Shown here: piece by piece, positions 7,014 through 13,752 of the stretch
Layout: each line of letters opens with the position of its first letter
Position numbering within the stretch: position 1 is the stretch's first letter
Assembly: GCA_902773455.1 (NCBI GenBank)
Contig: CACYEW010000295.1
Span: 1-13,752 of the forward strand
Length of the DNA stretch: 13,752 nucleotides
Direction of reading: 5' to 3'
Source: an uncultured Ruminococcus sp.
Lineage (GTDB): Bacteria > Bacillota > Clostridia > Oscillospirales > CAG-272
Made by a program: the position numbers and the translations under genes
Notes under the pieces: model-generated
Told to the model about the DNA's origin: nothing
The model's database searches: none
Seen by the model: the letters and a program-made list of their open reading frames with translations, nothing else

Positions 7014-8900
7014 TTATTCGCCTAATCTTATAAGTAAAACCGATATGTCGGCAGGGGAAACGCCGCTTATCCGCGCCGCCTGACCGATGCTTTTCGGCTT
7101 TATCGCGTTCAATTTCGCCTGCGCTTCGAGTCTGAGCCCCGGTATCTTCGAGTAATCGAGTCCTTCCGGTATCTTTTTGTTCTCGAGCTTTTTCTGCCTT
7201 TCGGCTGCGGCAAGCTGTTTTTTGATGTAGCCTTCGTATTTTATGCGGATCTGAGCGCATTCGAGTATGCGTTTGCTCTCGGTCCTCGTCGGATCGAACT
7301 CCGTTATGAGATCGTACGTCACCTGCGGACGGCGCAAAAGCTCCGCAAGTCTGATCCCCGCTGTGAGCGGAGCCGTACCGGCCTGTTCAAGCACGGCGTT
7401 CAGCCTGTCGCTCATTTTTATCGTGGTATTCTCGGCGCGTTCGATCTCGTTTTGTATGCGTTTCTGCTTCTCCAGGAACTTTTCGTATCTTTCGTCGCTT
7501 ATGAGCCCGACTCTGTGACCTTCCTTTGTGAGGCGCTCGTCCGCGTTATCCTGCCGCAGTATGAGTCTGTACTCGCTTCTCGACGTCATTATACGGTAAG
7601 GCTCGTTCGTACCTTTCGTGACGAGATCGTCTATCAGAACGCCGATGTAAGCGTCCATCCTCGACAGTATCAGCGGCTCTTCGCCTTTGAGCTTCAAGGC
7701 GGCGTTTATGCCGGCGATAAGCCCCTGAGCGGCGGCTTCCTCGTAGCCCGACGTGCCGTTGAACTGACCTGCGCCGTAAAGACCCGATATCTCTTTGAAT
7801 TCAAGCGTCGGGTAAAGCTGAGTCGGATCGATGCAGTCGTATTCTATCGCGTACGCCTGCCTCATTATCAGCGCGTGCTCAAATCCCGGGAGCGTACGGA
7901 GCATCCGCACCTGCACGTCTGCCGGCAGAGAAGAGGAGAAGCCCTGGATATAAAGCTCTTCCGTATTCTCTCCGAGCGGCTCGACGAAAAGCTGATGCCG
8001 TTCCTTATCGGCAAATCTCACGACCTTGTCTTCGATGCTCGGGCAGTATCTCGGGCCGACGCCCTCGATCATACCGCTGAAAAGCGGAGATCTGTGAAGA
8101 TTCGATCTGATTATTTCGTGCGTTTTCTCATTAGTATATACTATATAACACGGTATATCCGGCCTCGACGCCATTTCTTCGTCGTCCGTAAGCGACGAAA
8201 ACGGTATATCCGTATCGCCACTCTGCAGTTCGAGCTTGTCGAGCTCAACGCTCGATCTGAGCACTCTCGGCGGAGTACCGGTCTTGAACCGCATCATCCT
8301 TACGCCTATATTCTCCAGAGCCGCCGTAAGTGAATTTGCGGGCAGAAGTCCGTCCGGACCGGATGAGTAGGCGTGTTCGCCGACGATCACCCTTCCGTTC
8401 AGATACGTTCCGGCGCATATCACCGCCGCCTTGCAGTCAAACACCGCGCCGAGCGAGGTGACGACGCCCGTTACCGAGCCGTTTTCGACGAGGACCTCCG
8501 TTATTTCCGCCTGGTAAAGCCGGAGGCGTTCGGTCGTTTCGAGCGTGTGCTTCATCAGCGTGTGGTAAGCGGCGCGGTCCGCCTGAACGCGTTTGGAATG
8601 TACGGCGGGACCCTTGCCGGAGTTGAGCATCCTGTTCTGAAGCGTGACGAGATCGGCGGCTCTGCCCATCTCGCCGCCGAGCGCGTCTATCTCGAAAACG
8701 AGATGACCCTTGCCCGTGCCGCCTATCGACGGGTTGCACGGCATATTCCCGACCGAGTCGAGATTCATCGTGAACAGTATCGTATCAAGCCCGAGCCTTG
8801 CCGCGGCGAGAGCCGCTTCGATGCCGGCGTGACCTGCGCCTACGACGGCGACGTCGCACCGACCGAGCGTATATCTTTCGTTATCTTTCGTAACATTCAT
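7014..8900 (-). CDS. mnmG: tRNA uridine-5-carboxymethylaminomethyl modification enzyme MnmG (GidA)
   Basis: With MnmE, MnmG adds the (carboxymethyl)aminomethyl group to C5 of the wobble uridine in several tRNAs, using FAD, NADH and a folate one-carbon donor, in the cytoplasm. The 628-residue length is standard. Seen are the FAD-binding GAGHAG (21-26), the signature PCNPSIGGTGKGH (54-66) and ALGGEMG just after it, RFKTGTPPRV, and GPRYCPSIEDK with the cysteine corresponding to the catalytic one in E. coli MnmG. The Lys/Arg-rich C-terminal helical region ends with a SIGQAARISGVSP segment typical of the family. The start ATG overlaps the nrnA stop as ATGA, so translation is coupled. In many genomes mnmG sits with mnmE and rsmG near the origin; here it is inside an rbfA-nrnA-led operon instead, and mnmE is not in the window. 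Confidence 0.97.
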   Translation of the reverse strand: MNVTKDNERYTLGRCDVAVVGAGHAGIEAALAAARLGLDTILFTMNLDSVGNMPCNPSIGGTGKGHLVFEIDALGGEMGRAADLVTLQNRMLNSGKGPAVHSKRVQADRAAYHTLMKHTLETTERLRLYQAEITEVLVENGSVTGVVTSLGAVFDCKAAVICAGTYLNGRVIVGEHAYSSGPDGLLPANSLTAALENIGVRMMRFKTGTPPRVLRSSVELDKLELQSGDTDIPFSSLTDDEEMASRPDIPCYIVYTNEKTHEIIRSNLHRSPLFSGMIEGVGPRYCPSIEDKVVRFADKERHQLFVEPLGENTEELYIQGFSSSLPADVQVRMLRTLPGFEHALIMRQAYAIEYDCIDPTQLYPTLEFKEISGLYGAGQFNGTSGYEEAAAQGLIAGINAALKLKGEEPLILSRMDAYIGVLIDDLVTKGTNEPYRIMTSRSEYRLILRQDNADERLTKEGHRVGLISDERYEKFLEKQKRIQNEIERAENTTIKMSDRLNAVLEQAGTAPLTAGIRLAELLRRPQVTYDLITEFDPTRTESKRILECAQIRIKYEGYIKKQLAAAERQKKLENKKIPEGLDYSKIPGLRLEAQAKLNAIKPKSIGQAARISGVSPADISVLLIRLGE

Positions 8901-9877
8901 CCCTTTGAATCGAGTTTAATCCTTTTTCTGCATTCGGCGACTACCGCGGCGCGGGCTTTTTCGGGATCGTCCGCCGTAACGGTGCAGCCTGCGGCTTTCA
9001 TATGTCCGCCCCCGCCGAATACCGCCGCCACCTCGGATACGTCGGATGAGCGTGAACGGAGCGATACTTTATATTCGCCCGGCTTGACCTCGCGAAGAGA
9101 TACCGCGATATCCACGCCCTCCACCGAGCGCGGGATATTGACTATCTCGCTGAGCATTTCGTCGCTGCAGCCGAGAAGCTCCATGTCGGAAAGCGTTATC
9201 GCCACGGAGGCTATTCTGCCGTTCATACTGCGTATCATCTTCGAAGCGACGAACGCCTCGGCGCGTATACGCGCTTCGGGTTTTATTATATGTAAAATCT
9301 CGTTTATTTCCGCGGAATTTATACCGAGTCCGAGAAGCGCCGCCGCGATCATATGAGTTCTCGACGTCGTGTTCGAATATATGAATCCGCCGGTATCGGC
9401 GGAAATCCCCGCGTACAGATACGAGGCGGCTTCTTTCGTAAGACCTGCGCCGCTTTCGGCGCATATCGCGCGGCATATATCGTAAACGATCTCCGCGCAC
9501 GCCGCCGCCGACGGGTCGACGCAGACGTTTTCCGCAAGCGCACAGCGCAGAACGTGGTGATCTATCATGAGATCGACGCTGCCGCTCAGATCCTCGAAGT
9601 CTCCGAGAAGAACGGTATCGGCGACGTCGACCGTCACAACGTAGGAATAAGGCGATCCGTCGTCCTTGAACGTGTATCCGCCGAAAAGAGAAAGCTTGCT
9701 TTCGGGTACCGGGTCGGAGCATACGGCGCGCGCGCTTTTTCCCGCCGCGCAAAGCGTCGTCACGAGCGCGAGAGCGGAGCCGAGAGTATCCGGATCCGGG
9801 TTTTTATGAGTAAGCACCAGGAAACCGTCGTGTTCAAGCAGAAGTCTGCCCGCGTCGTTCGGAGTCAGATTATTCAT
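8897..9877 (-). CDS. nrnA: DHH-family phosphoesterase, NrnA-like oligoribonuclease/PAP phosphatase
   Basis: NrnA-type enzymes degrade 2-5 nt RNA fragments, and in characterised cases also dephosphorylate 3'-phosphoadenosine 5'-phosphate, finishing mRNA turnover in Firmicutes that lack Orn. The 326-residue protein shows the DHH domain motifs that hold two metal ions: HKNPDPDTLGSA (24-35), VDVAD with Asp84, the DHH triad (106-108) and GISADTGG with Asp161. The DHHA1 substrate-binding motif GGGGH is at 288-292. Motif I reads DPDTLGS instead of the more usual DxDAxGS, but the metal-binding Asp residues are kept. The start overlaps the rbfA stop by eight bases and has a GAGG ribosome binding site; the stop overlaps the mnmG start. 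Location directly behind rbfA is the conserved arrangement in Firmicutes. Some homologues cleave cyclic dinucleotide products, so the exact substrate here is inferred. Confidence 0.93.
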   Translation of the reverse strand: MNNLTPNDAGRLLLEHDGFLVLTHKNPDPDTLGSALALVTTLCAAGKSARAVCSDPVPESKLSLFGGYTFKDDGSPYSYVVTVDVADTVLLGDFEDLSGSVDLMIDHHVLRCALAENVCVDPSAAACAEIVYDICRAICAESGAGLTKEAASYLYAGISADTGGFIYSNTTSRTHMIAAALLGLGINSAEINEILHIIKPEARIRAEAFVASKMIRSMNGRIASVAITLSDMELLGCSDEMLSEIVNIPRSVEGVDIAVSLREVKPGEYKVSLRSRSSDVSEVAAVFGGGGHMKAAGCTVTADDPEKARAAVVAECRKRIKLDSKG

Positions 9878-10271
9878 CGTTTTCCTCTTTCTTTCGCTTT
9901 TCGTCCTCTGCCTTTATTTCGTTCAGTATTTTGTTTATCTCGCTGCCGTATTCAGCCGACGTGTCGGCGACGAACGTAAGCTCGGGCGTTACGCGCAGAT
10001 TGAGCGACGCGGCAAGCTCGCGCCTGATAAAGCCGTGAGCCGAAACGAGGCCCTTTTTGATCTCGGCGCGCTTTTCCGCGGCTTCCTCCGGCGTTTTTAC
10101 CGGATCGAGAAACGAAAAATATATTTTCGCGTATTTGAGATCCGGCGAAACGTCGCATCCGGTGACGGTAGTCATGCTTCCGGTCACTCTCGGATCCTTG
10201 ATATCGCGCAGGATCCTTGCCATTTCCTTTACTATTTCGTCGTTTATCCGCTGCAGTCTGTATTTTCCCAT
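9870..10271 (-). CDS. rbfA: 30S ribosome-binding factor A
   Basis: RbfA binds the maturing 30S subunit and helps process and fold the 5' end of 16S rRNA; it matters most at low temperature. The 133-residue protein has the single KH-like fold expected: an N-terminal helix with RLQRINDEIVKEMARIL (5-21), DPRV (26-29), and the strand YAKIYFSF (47-54), then a lysine/glutamate-rich C-terminal tail. The start is supported by CGGAG about six bases upstream. It is the first gene of the long leftward block and has its own strong promoter. In many bacteria rbfA follows nusA-infB, but here the DNA upstream holds a divergent operon, so the usual infB linkage is broken, although the nrnA partner is retained. 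Confidence 0.95.
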   Translation of the reverse strand: MGKYRLQRINDEIVKEMARILRDIKDPRVTGSMTTVTGCDVSPDLKYAKIYFSFLDPVKTPEEAAEKRAEIKKGLVSAHGFIRRELAASLNLRVTPELTFVADTSAEYGSEINKILNEIKAEDEKRKKEENDE

Positions 10272-10306
10272 ACTATCTCCGAACTTATCACATAATAATT
10301 CATAAT

Positions 10307-10335
10307 ATTATATCACGCAAAAATACAAATGTCAA
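10307..10335 (-). promoter_or_regulatory. Consensus sigma-A promoter of the rbfA operon
   Basis: On the minus strand a perfect -35 TTGACA (10330-10335) and a perfect -10 TATAAT (10307-10312) are separated by exactly 17 bp. A TGn extension directly precedes the -10, and an A/T-tract lies upstream of the -35 as a likely UP element. Transcription should begin near 10300, giving a short leader of about 30 nt before rbfA. Such a complete match predicts strong constitutive expression of at least rbfA-nrnA-mnmG, possibly through serS. Confidence 0.92.
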
Positions 10336-10353
10336 GAAAAAAAGTTTTTTTTC
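10336..10353. promoter_or_regulatory. Shared A7/T8 tract between divergent promoters (likely UP elements)
   Basis: A run of seven A and then eight T around a single G, flanked by G and C, makes a nearly symmetric AT inverted repeat between the two outward-facing -35 boxes. Each half lies upstream of one promoter, where the alpha-subunit C-terminal domains of RNA polymerase prefer such tracts. As a hairpin it would contain only A-T pairs, and no termination function is needed here. Confidence 0.55.
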
Positions 10354-10367
10354 ATAGTATTTAGGTA

Positions 10368-10396
10368 TTGATTTTTATGAAAATATAGTTTATAAT
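10368..10396 (+). promoter_or_regulatory. Near-consensus sigma-A promoter of the SLOG-peroxiredoxin-GAP1-like unit
   Basis: On the plus strand a -35 TTGATT (10368-10373, four of six matching) and a perfect -10 TATAAT (10391-10396) are separated by exactly 17 bp of AT-rich DNA. The start of transcription should be near 10403, about 22 bases before the first ATG. No operator repeat overlapping it is evident, so control by a dedicated repressor is not shown by the sequence. Confidence 0.88.
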
Positions 10397-10424
10397 GGAA
10401 ATACTAAGTTAATTCGGAGCACAG

Positions 10425-10964
10425 ATGAGCAGATATATTTCACTCGCATTCACCGGTTACAGAACGGAAAAACTGCCTTTTCCTCTTACCGCGGACAATT
10501 TCACTCAGCTCAAGGTCCGCATCATGAGAACGGTGACCGAGCAGGCGGAGCTCGGAGTAAAATACTTTCTGACGGGTATGTGCCGCGGCTCGGATCTTAT
10601 CGCCGCCGACGCGGTGCTCACGCTTCGCGGCAGACTCGGTCTGGAGCTCTGGTGCGCGATACCGTTCGACGGGCAGAGAAACACCGTGCCGCGCGAAGAA
10701 CTCGCGCTTTACGACAGGATCATAAAAAACGCGAACGGAAAGATCGTTCTCGAAAGAAACGCGGCGCCGTCGGATTATCCGAGACTTTATAACGAACGGA
10801 ACCGCTATATGGTGAACAGATGCGACGGGCTGATCGCGGTATGCGACGAAGACCGCATATTGCCGGGCGGTACGAAAAACACGGTCGAGACGGCGAAAAG
10901 AATGAACAAAAAGATCGTATACGTCTCTCTTGACGGTATAGGAGGATATAAATGGTCAAAATAA
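10425..10964 (+). CDS. SLOG-fold protein, YpsA/DUF1273-like
   Basis: This 179-residue protein has the layout of the YpsA branch of the SLOG (SMF/DprA-LOG) superfamily, Rossmann-like proteins that bind nucleotides or nucleotide-derived ligands. Visible features are FTGYRTEKL (9-17, usually FTGHR), LTGMCRGSDLIAAD (49-62) as the glycine-containing ligand loop, IPFDGQ in the middle, RNRYMV (125-130), and PGGTKNT (147-153) as the second loop. YpsA of Bacillus has been linked to cell division and stress, but its biochemical role is unclear; other SLOG proteins act as nucleotide sensors in conflict systems. The start has GGAG seven bases upstream and lies just behind a strong promoter. Its 3' end overlaps the peroxiredoxin gene by 13 bases, so the two are translated together. 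Whether it is a housekeeping YpsA-type protein or a sensor for the downstream GAP1-like protein cannot be decided here. Confidence 0.83.
   Translation: MSRYISLAFTGYRTEKLPFPLTADNFTQLKVRIMRTVTEQAELGVKYFLTGMCRGSDLIAADAVLTLRGRLGLELWCAIPFDGQRNTVPREELALYDRIIKNANGKIVLERNAAPSDYPRLYNERNRYMVNRCDGLIAVCDEDRILPGGTKNTVETAKRMNKKIVYVSLDGIGGYKWSK
10941..10945 (+). promoter_or_regulatory. Shine-Dalgarno site of the peroxiredoxin gene
   Basis: GGAGG lies inside the 3' end of the SLOG gene, six bases before the ATG at 10952. It decides the peroxiredoxin start and supports the 13-base gene overlap as real translational coupling. Confidence 0.8.
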
Positions 10965-11422
10965 ACGAAAAAGCCCCCGAATTCAGCCTGCCCGATCAGA
11001 ACGGGCAGATCCGCACCCTGCAAAGCTTTTCGGGCAAAAAAACGGTGATATATTTCTATTCGAAAGACAATACTTCGGGCTGTACCGCGCAGGCGCTCGG
11101 ATACGCCGCGCTTTACGGCAAATTCACAGAAGCGGGCGCGGAGGTCGTCGGCGTAAGCCGCGACACGGTGCAGTCGCACGTTAAATTCAAAGAAAAACAC
11201 GGCCTGCCGTTCGTTCTGCTCTCCGATCCGGATATGGAAATGATAAAAGCGTACGGAGTCTACGGCGAGAAAAAACTGTACGGCAAGACCTCGTTCGGCA
11301 CGGTCAGATCGACTTTTATCATAGATGAAAACGGTACGGTCGTATCGGCGCGTACGAAGGTCAACTCAAAAACGGATCCCGATGAAACTCTGCGGATCTT
11401 ACTTTCTCTTGAAACGAAATAA
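10952..11422 (+). CDS. Bcp/PrxQ-type peroxiredoxin with single cysteine
   Basis: Peroxiredoxins of this group reduce hydrogen peroxide and organic hydroperoxides with a reactive cysteine. The 156-residue length and layout fit Bcp/PrxQ: APEFSLPDQNG (8-18), the active-site region YFYSKDNTSGCT (34-45) with peroxidatic Cys44 and Thr41, LLSDPD (89-94), and Arg119 in TVRSTFIIDENG as the conserved active-site arginine. Two things are unusual. The PxxxTxxC motif has Ser37 in place of proline, and Leu49 stands where many PrxQ proteins have the resolving cysteine. Cys44 is the only cysteine in the protein, so recycling must use a 1-Cys mechanism with an external thiol. The start is set by GGAGG and overlaps the SLOG gene by 13 bases. 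It lies 21 bp before the GAP1-like gene, in one apparent transcription unit. Confidence 0.92.
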   Translation: MVKINEKAPEFSLPDQNGQIRTLQSFSGKKTVIYFYSKDNTSGCTAQALGYAALYGKFTEAGAEVVGVSRDTVQSHVKFKEKHGLPFVLLSDPDMEMIKAYGVYGEKKLYGKTSFGTVRSTFIIDENGTVVSARTKVNSKTDPDETLRILLSLETK

Positions 11423-11443
11423 CTCTACACGAGGTACGGATAT

Positions 11444-13752
11444 ATGAGCTTACATCAGATATTACACAGCTGCCGCAGATGCGGCCTGTTCGGCGGCGGA
11501 GCCGGCTTCGGCGTCGTCAGCGCGGACAGAAATTTTCCCTATAACAACGCTTTCGGAGAATCGCTTTGCGCATACAGAGCGCCGGAGCTCGGCGACGGGG
11601 TGGAGATGACCGAGAGAATAATCTCCTGCCTGCCCGTATCGTACGCTTACAGATGCGCGAAAAACGAGTACGCGATCACAAGATCGGCATGCCTCGGGCG
11701 CAATCCTTTCGGCGACGGACCGGATCATATCAGCCACAGCGTTCTTTTCGGAGACGGGGATACCGACGCGTATCCGTGCGATCTGATAGGTTCGCCGATG
11801 TTCTTCACTCAGCCTCCGAAGCAGATGGTCGATACCGATACCGGAACGGCGTATCTGCCGGAGCCGGCGATCGTACCGGCGGGCGGCGTCAGCGTGAACA
11901 GGGTTATGAAATTCCTCTCTTCGCAGGGCAATTTCAACGTGTTCAAGAATATGTTCACTGCGCTTCTGCGTAAGGACGAGCTCGGCAAAAAGATCGTTAT
12001 ATGCGACGAGCAGGAGAATATCGTGCTCTGGATCGCCGCGCTAAACTACGCCCTGCCGCGTTCGTTTGCGAAAAAGATCTCGTTTTCCACGTACGCCTAC
12101 GATCCCGAAGCCGAAAACGTCGATATATGCGGCGTTACCGCCAAGGGAACGGCTTACGGCGAAGCTTACGCCGTAAACGATAAATTCATCGTTTTCGATA
12201 TTTTCGACGGCGTGATATGGACTCCTTCCGGGCTGACCGCGGCGGAGGAGGTCCTGTTCGCGTTCCTTGAAGACGCATATATGCACGATTACGAAAAGAT
12301 CAGAGCGTTCCACTATTATCTCGACAACTATACGGACCTTGAAAAAGCCGCTCCGGATATTGCCGGCGCGTATCTTATGTACTGCGCTTCCGGCGCGTAT
12401 TCGGCGGAGGCGTTCAAAAACGTGAGCGCCGAGCAGTTCGACCTGATCTCGGGCTTTTCCGGCAAATACGGCCGTTACAGCGGCAAGCTCCTCCTTTCCG
12501 AATCCATACTCAGAGTCAGCGAAACGGTCCTCGGAAAGGGCGCCGATTACGTTGAAAAACTGCTCGTGTTCATAGCCGGCGTATATAAAGACGCCTCGCT
12601 CGTCATAAAGAACGGATTCAGAGCGCTTGCGTTCGATTCGGTGCCGATAATGCTCTATAACAAGGAAGCGACGTCGGCGTCGTTTTCCGCGTATTATAAG
12701 AGCGTCGCCGGACTTACGGATTTCTGCGGGATAGATATCTGCAAGGAACTCGTTTCGAATAAAAAGAGCCGCAGCGCGCTTTTGCTCGTCATCAGATGCC
12801 AGCACATCGAATGGAAAGCGAATTTCGTTCTTAACCTCATTTCGGAATACGTTCATAAGCAAAACGTCGGCTTCGAAAATCTCACGTCCGGCGAACCTCT
12901 CGGCGGATTTCTTGCCGACGCGGCGGCTGAAAGGTACGCCTGCGGCTCGGACGGAGAAGCCTCGGCGGCGATACTTTCGGCTTATACCGACGACGTGAAG
13001 AGATTCTGCACGGTCGAGGAAACGCTCGAAAGCATAAATACAGGCGCCGACAAAGCGGCGAGACTCGTGAACCTCAACAAAGCGTTTTCCGAGATCGCGG
13101 CAAACGAGCTTGTCGAGAAGAGAAGCGAGCTTTTCGATTTTCTTTCCGAAGCCGAAAAATACGACCTTATGTGGGACGTTTTCTCGAAGATGCTCAATAC
13201 CTTCGATATGAAAAAGATCACGCCGCTTTTCAGCGAGCATTATTCCGGATATTTCGCCGTATGCCCGACTTACTATGAAGCGTATATGTGCGAAGCGATC
13301 GAAACATACTACGCGATATTCAAAAAGAAAAAGCCCGCCGAGATCGGCGAAGCCGAACAGCTTCTGTTCGATATACTCACCGTAAACGATCTTACGACCG
13401 CTTCGTCCGACGAGATCGTTTCCGGCATCGTCTCCGGCATAAAGCTTTCCGATCACGGAAAGGATACCGAAGCGAAGATCAGAGAAGCGGAGAAATACGT
13501 ATCCGAGGTTCAGGGCAAACAGATCGGCGGCAAGCTTCTGTGCCTTTCGTTCGGTCTGACGGTCAAAGCGATAAAGAACCGCAAGGATTACGCGGCGAAA
13601 AGAGAAGAGCTTGCGGCGATCACAGCCGACGAGCGCGTCAATCTCACCCAGTTCGCCGACGACGAGGCGATACCTTATCTCGAATGGCTTCTCCCCGTGT
13701 TTACCGAAAACGCTGATCCGGACGAGATACAGACCGTTTACGATATGTTCAG
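11444..13752 (+). CDS. GAP1-like protein (GTPase-associated protein 1 N2 and M domains), partial
   Basis: An open frame from ATG 11444, with GAGG nine bases upstream, stays open to the window end: 769 residues and more to come. I compare the N-terminus (about 1-125) with the GAP1-N2 domain. It has HSCRRCGLFGG and GFGVVS (8-26), a YRCAKNEYAITRS strand pair (69-81), LGRNPFGDGPDHISHSVLF (84-102) matching the family's GR.GN..aHaLvF stretch, and a GSPMFF end. At about 196-222, WIAALNYALP followed by KISFSTYAYDP resembles the GAP1 middle domain. The rest is mostly helical, without transmembrane segments or known enzyme motifs, and its C-terminus is missing. GAP1 proteins were described as components of predicted NTP-dependent bacterial conflict systems built around GTPases. 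This assignment comes from remembered family patterns, not an alignment. It is in the same direction as the SLOG and peroxiredoxin genes. The reverse strand also carries a long frame here, which I regard as a shadow. Confidence 0.65.
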   Translation, partial: MSLHQILHSCRRCGLFGGGAGFGVVSADRNFPYNNAFGESLCAYRAPELGDGVEMTERIISCLPVSYAYRCAKNEYAITRSACLGRNPFGDGPDHISHSVLFGDGDTDAYPCDLIGSPMFFTQPPKQMVDTDTGTAYLPEPAIVPAGGVSVNRVMKFLSSQGNFNVFKNMFTALLRKDELGKKIVICDEQENIVLWIAALNYALPRSFAKKISFSTYAYDPEAENVDICGVTAKGTAYGEAYAVNDKFIVFDIFDGVIWTPSGLTAAEEVLFAFLEDAYMHDYEKIRAFHYYLDNYTDLEKAAPDIAGAYLMYCASGAYSAEAFKNVSAEQFDLISGFSGKYGRYSGKLLLSESILRVSETVLGKGADYVEKLLVFIAGVYKDASLVIKNGFRALAFDSVPIMLYNKEATSASFSAYYKSVAGLTDFCGIDICKELVSNKKSRSALLLVIRCQHIEWKANFVLNLISEYVHKQNVGFENLTSGEPLGGFLADAAAERYACGSDGEASAAILSAYTDDVKRFCTVEETLESINTGADKAARLVNLNKAFSEIAANELVEKRSELFDFLSEAEKYDLMWDVFSKMLNTFDMKKITPLFSEHYSGYFAVCPTYYEAYMCEAIETYYAIFKKKKPAEIGEAEQLLFDILTVNDLTTASSDEIVSGIVSGIKLSDHGKDTEAKIREAEKYVSEVQGKQIGGKLLCLSFGLTVKAIKNRKDYAAKREELAAITADERVNLTQFADDEAIPYLEWLLPVFTENADPDEIQTVYDMF

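Noticed and set aside
7452..9356. Two long plus-strand frames (7452-8333 and 8373-9356) opposite mnmG and nrnA
   Set aside because: Both are Arg-rich shadows of well-identified minus-strand genes.
12041..13456. Long open frame of 471 codons on the minus strand, antisense to the GAP1-like gene
   Set aside because: Its protein is Arg/Phe/Ile-rich without any domain pattern, and it has no good ribosome binding site. The plus-strand frame has a proper start, SD site and family motifs. GC-rich codon bias commonly leaves such open antisense frames.
1..13752. CRISPR arrays, tRNA or rRNA genes, insertion sequences, integrase or attachment sites
   Set aside because: I looked on both strands for regularly spaced repeats, cloverleaf-like T-loop sequences, transposase motifs and terminal inverted repeats and found none.

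Overview
The window looks like chromosomal DNA from an uncultured, moderately GC-rich member of the Clostridia (Oscillospirales/Eubacteriales-like). This is an inference from several signs: GGAGG-type ribosome binding sites, AT-rich intergenic DNA with near-consensus sigma-A promoters, a transketolase split into two subunits, an NrnA-type DHH phosphoesterase next to rbfA, a YpsA-like SLOG protein, and frequent ATA (Ile) and AGA (Arg) codons. No 16S or other marker that would fix the taxon is present. Coding density is very high: the only sizeable gaps are 88 bp after serS and a 153 bp divergent promoter region. I see no tRNA, rRNA, CRISPR array, insertion sequence or phage gene.

Left part, minus strand (1-1359): a two-gene regulatory unit. 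It has an ECF-like sigma factor (793-1359) and, four bases downstream, a single-pass membrane protein cut by the window edge (1-788) that is probably its anti-sigma factor or partner. Next, also on the minus strand, is a tightly packed run of eight genes read leftwards from about 10271 to 1448: rbfA, nrnA, mnmG, transketolase N-subunit, transketolase C-subunit, a membrane-anchored phosphodiester glycosidase (NAGPA domain), a coiled-coil membrane protein of unknown function, and serS. Gaps are -8, -4, 13, 14, 18, -4 (with the preferred start) and 53 bp. One consensus extended -10 promoter (TTGACA, 17 bp, TGnTATAAT) lies upstream of rbfA, so the whole block may be one transcription unit for ribosome maturation, RNA turnover, tRNA modification, central carbon metabolism, envelope functions and tRNA charging. 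A GC hairpin follows serS.

Right part, plus strand (10425-13752): a second near-consensus promoter fires rightwards from the same intergenic region. It drives a SLOG-fold (YpsA/DUF1273-like) protein, a Bcp-type peroxiredoxin with an atypical active site, and a large protein running off the window. The start of that last protein resembles the N-terminal and middle domains of GTPase-associated protein 1 (GAP1), a component of predicted NTP-dependent bacterial conflict systems. The nucleotide-sensor-like SLOG protein, thiol peroxidase and GAP1-like protein are probably co-transcribed. This is the most interesting part of the window, but the partner genes (such as a GTPase) would lie beyond the right edge.
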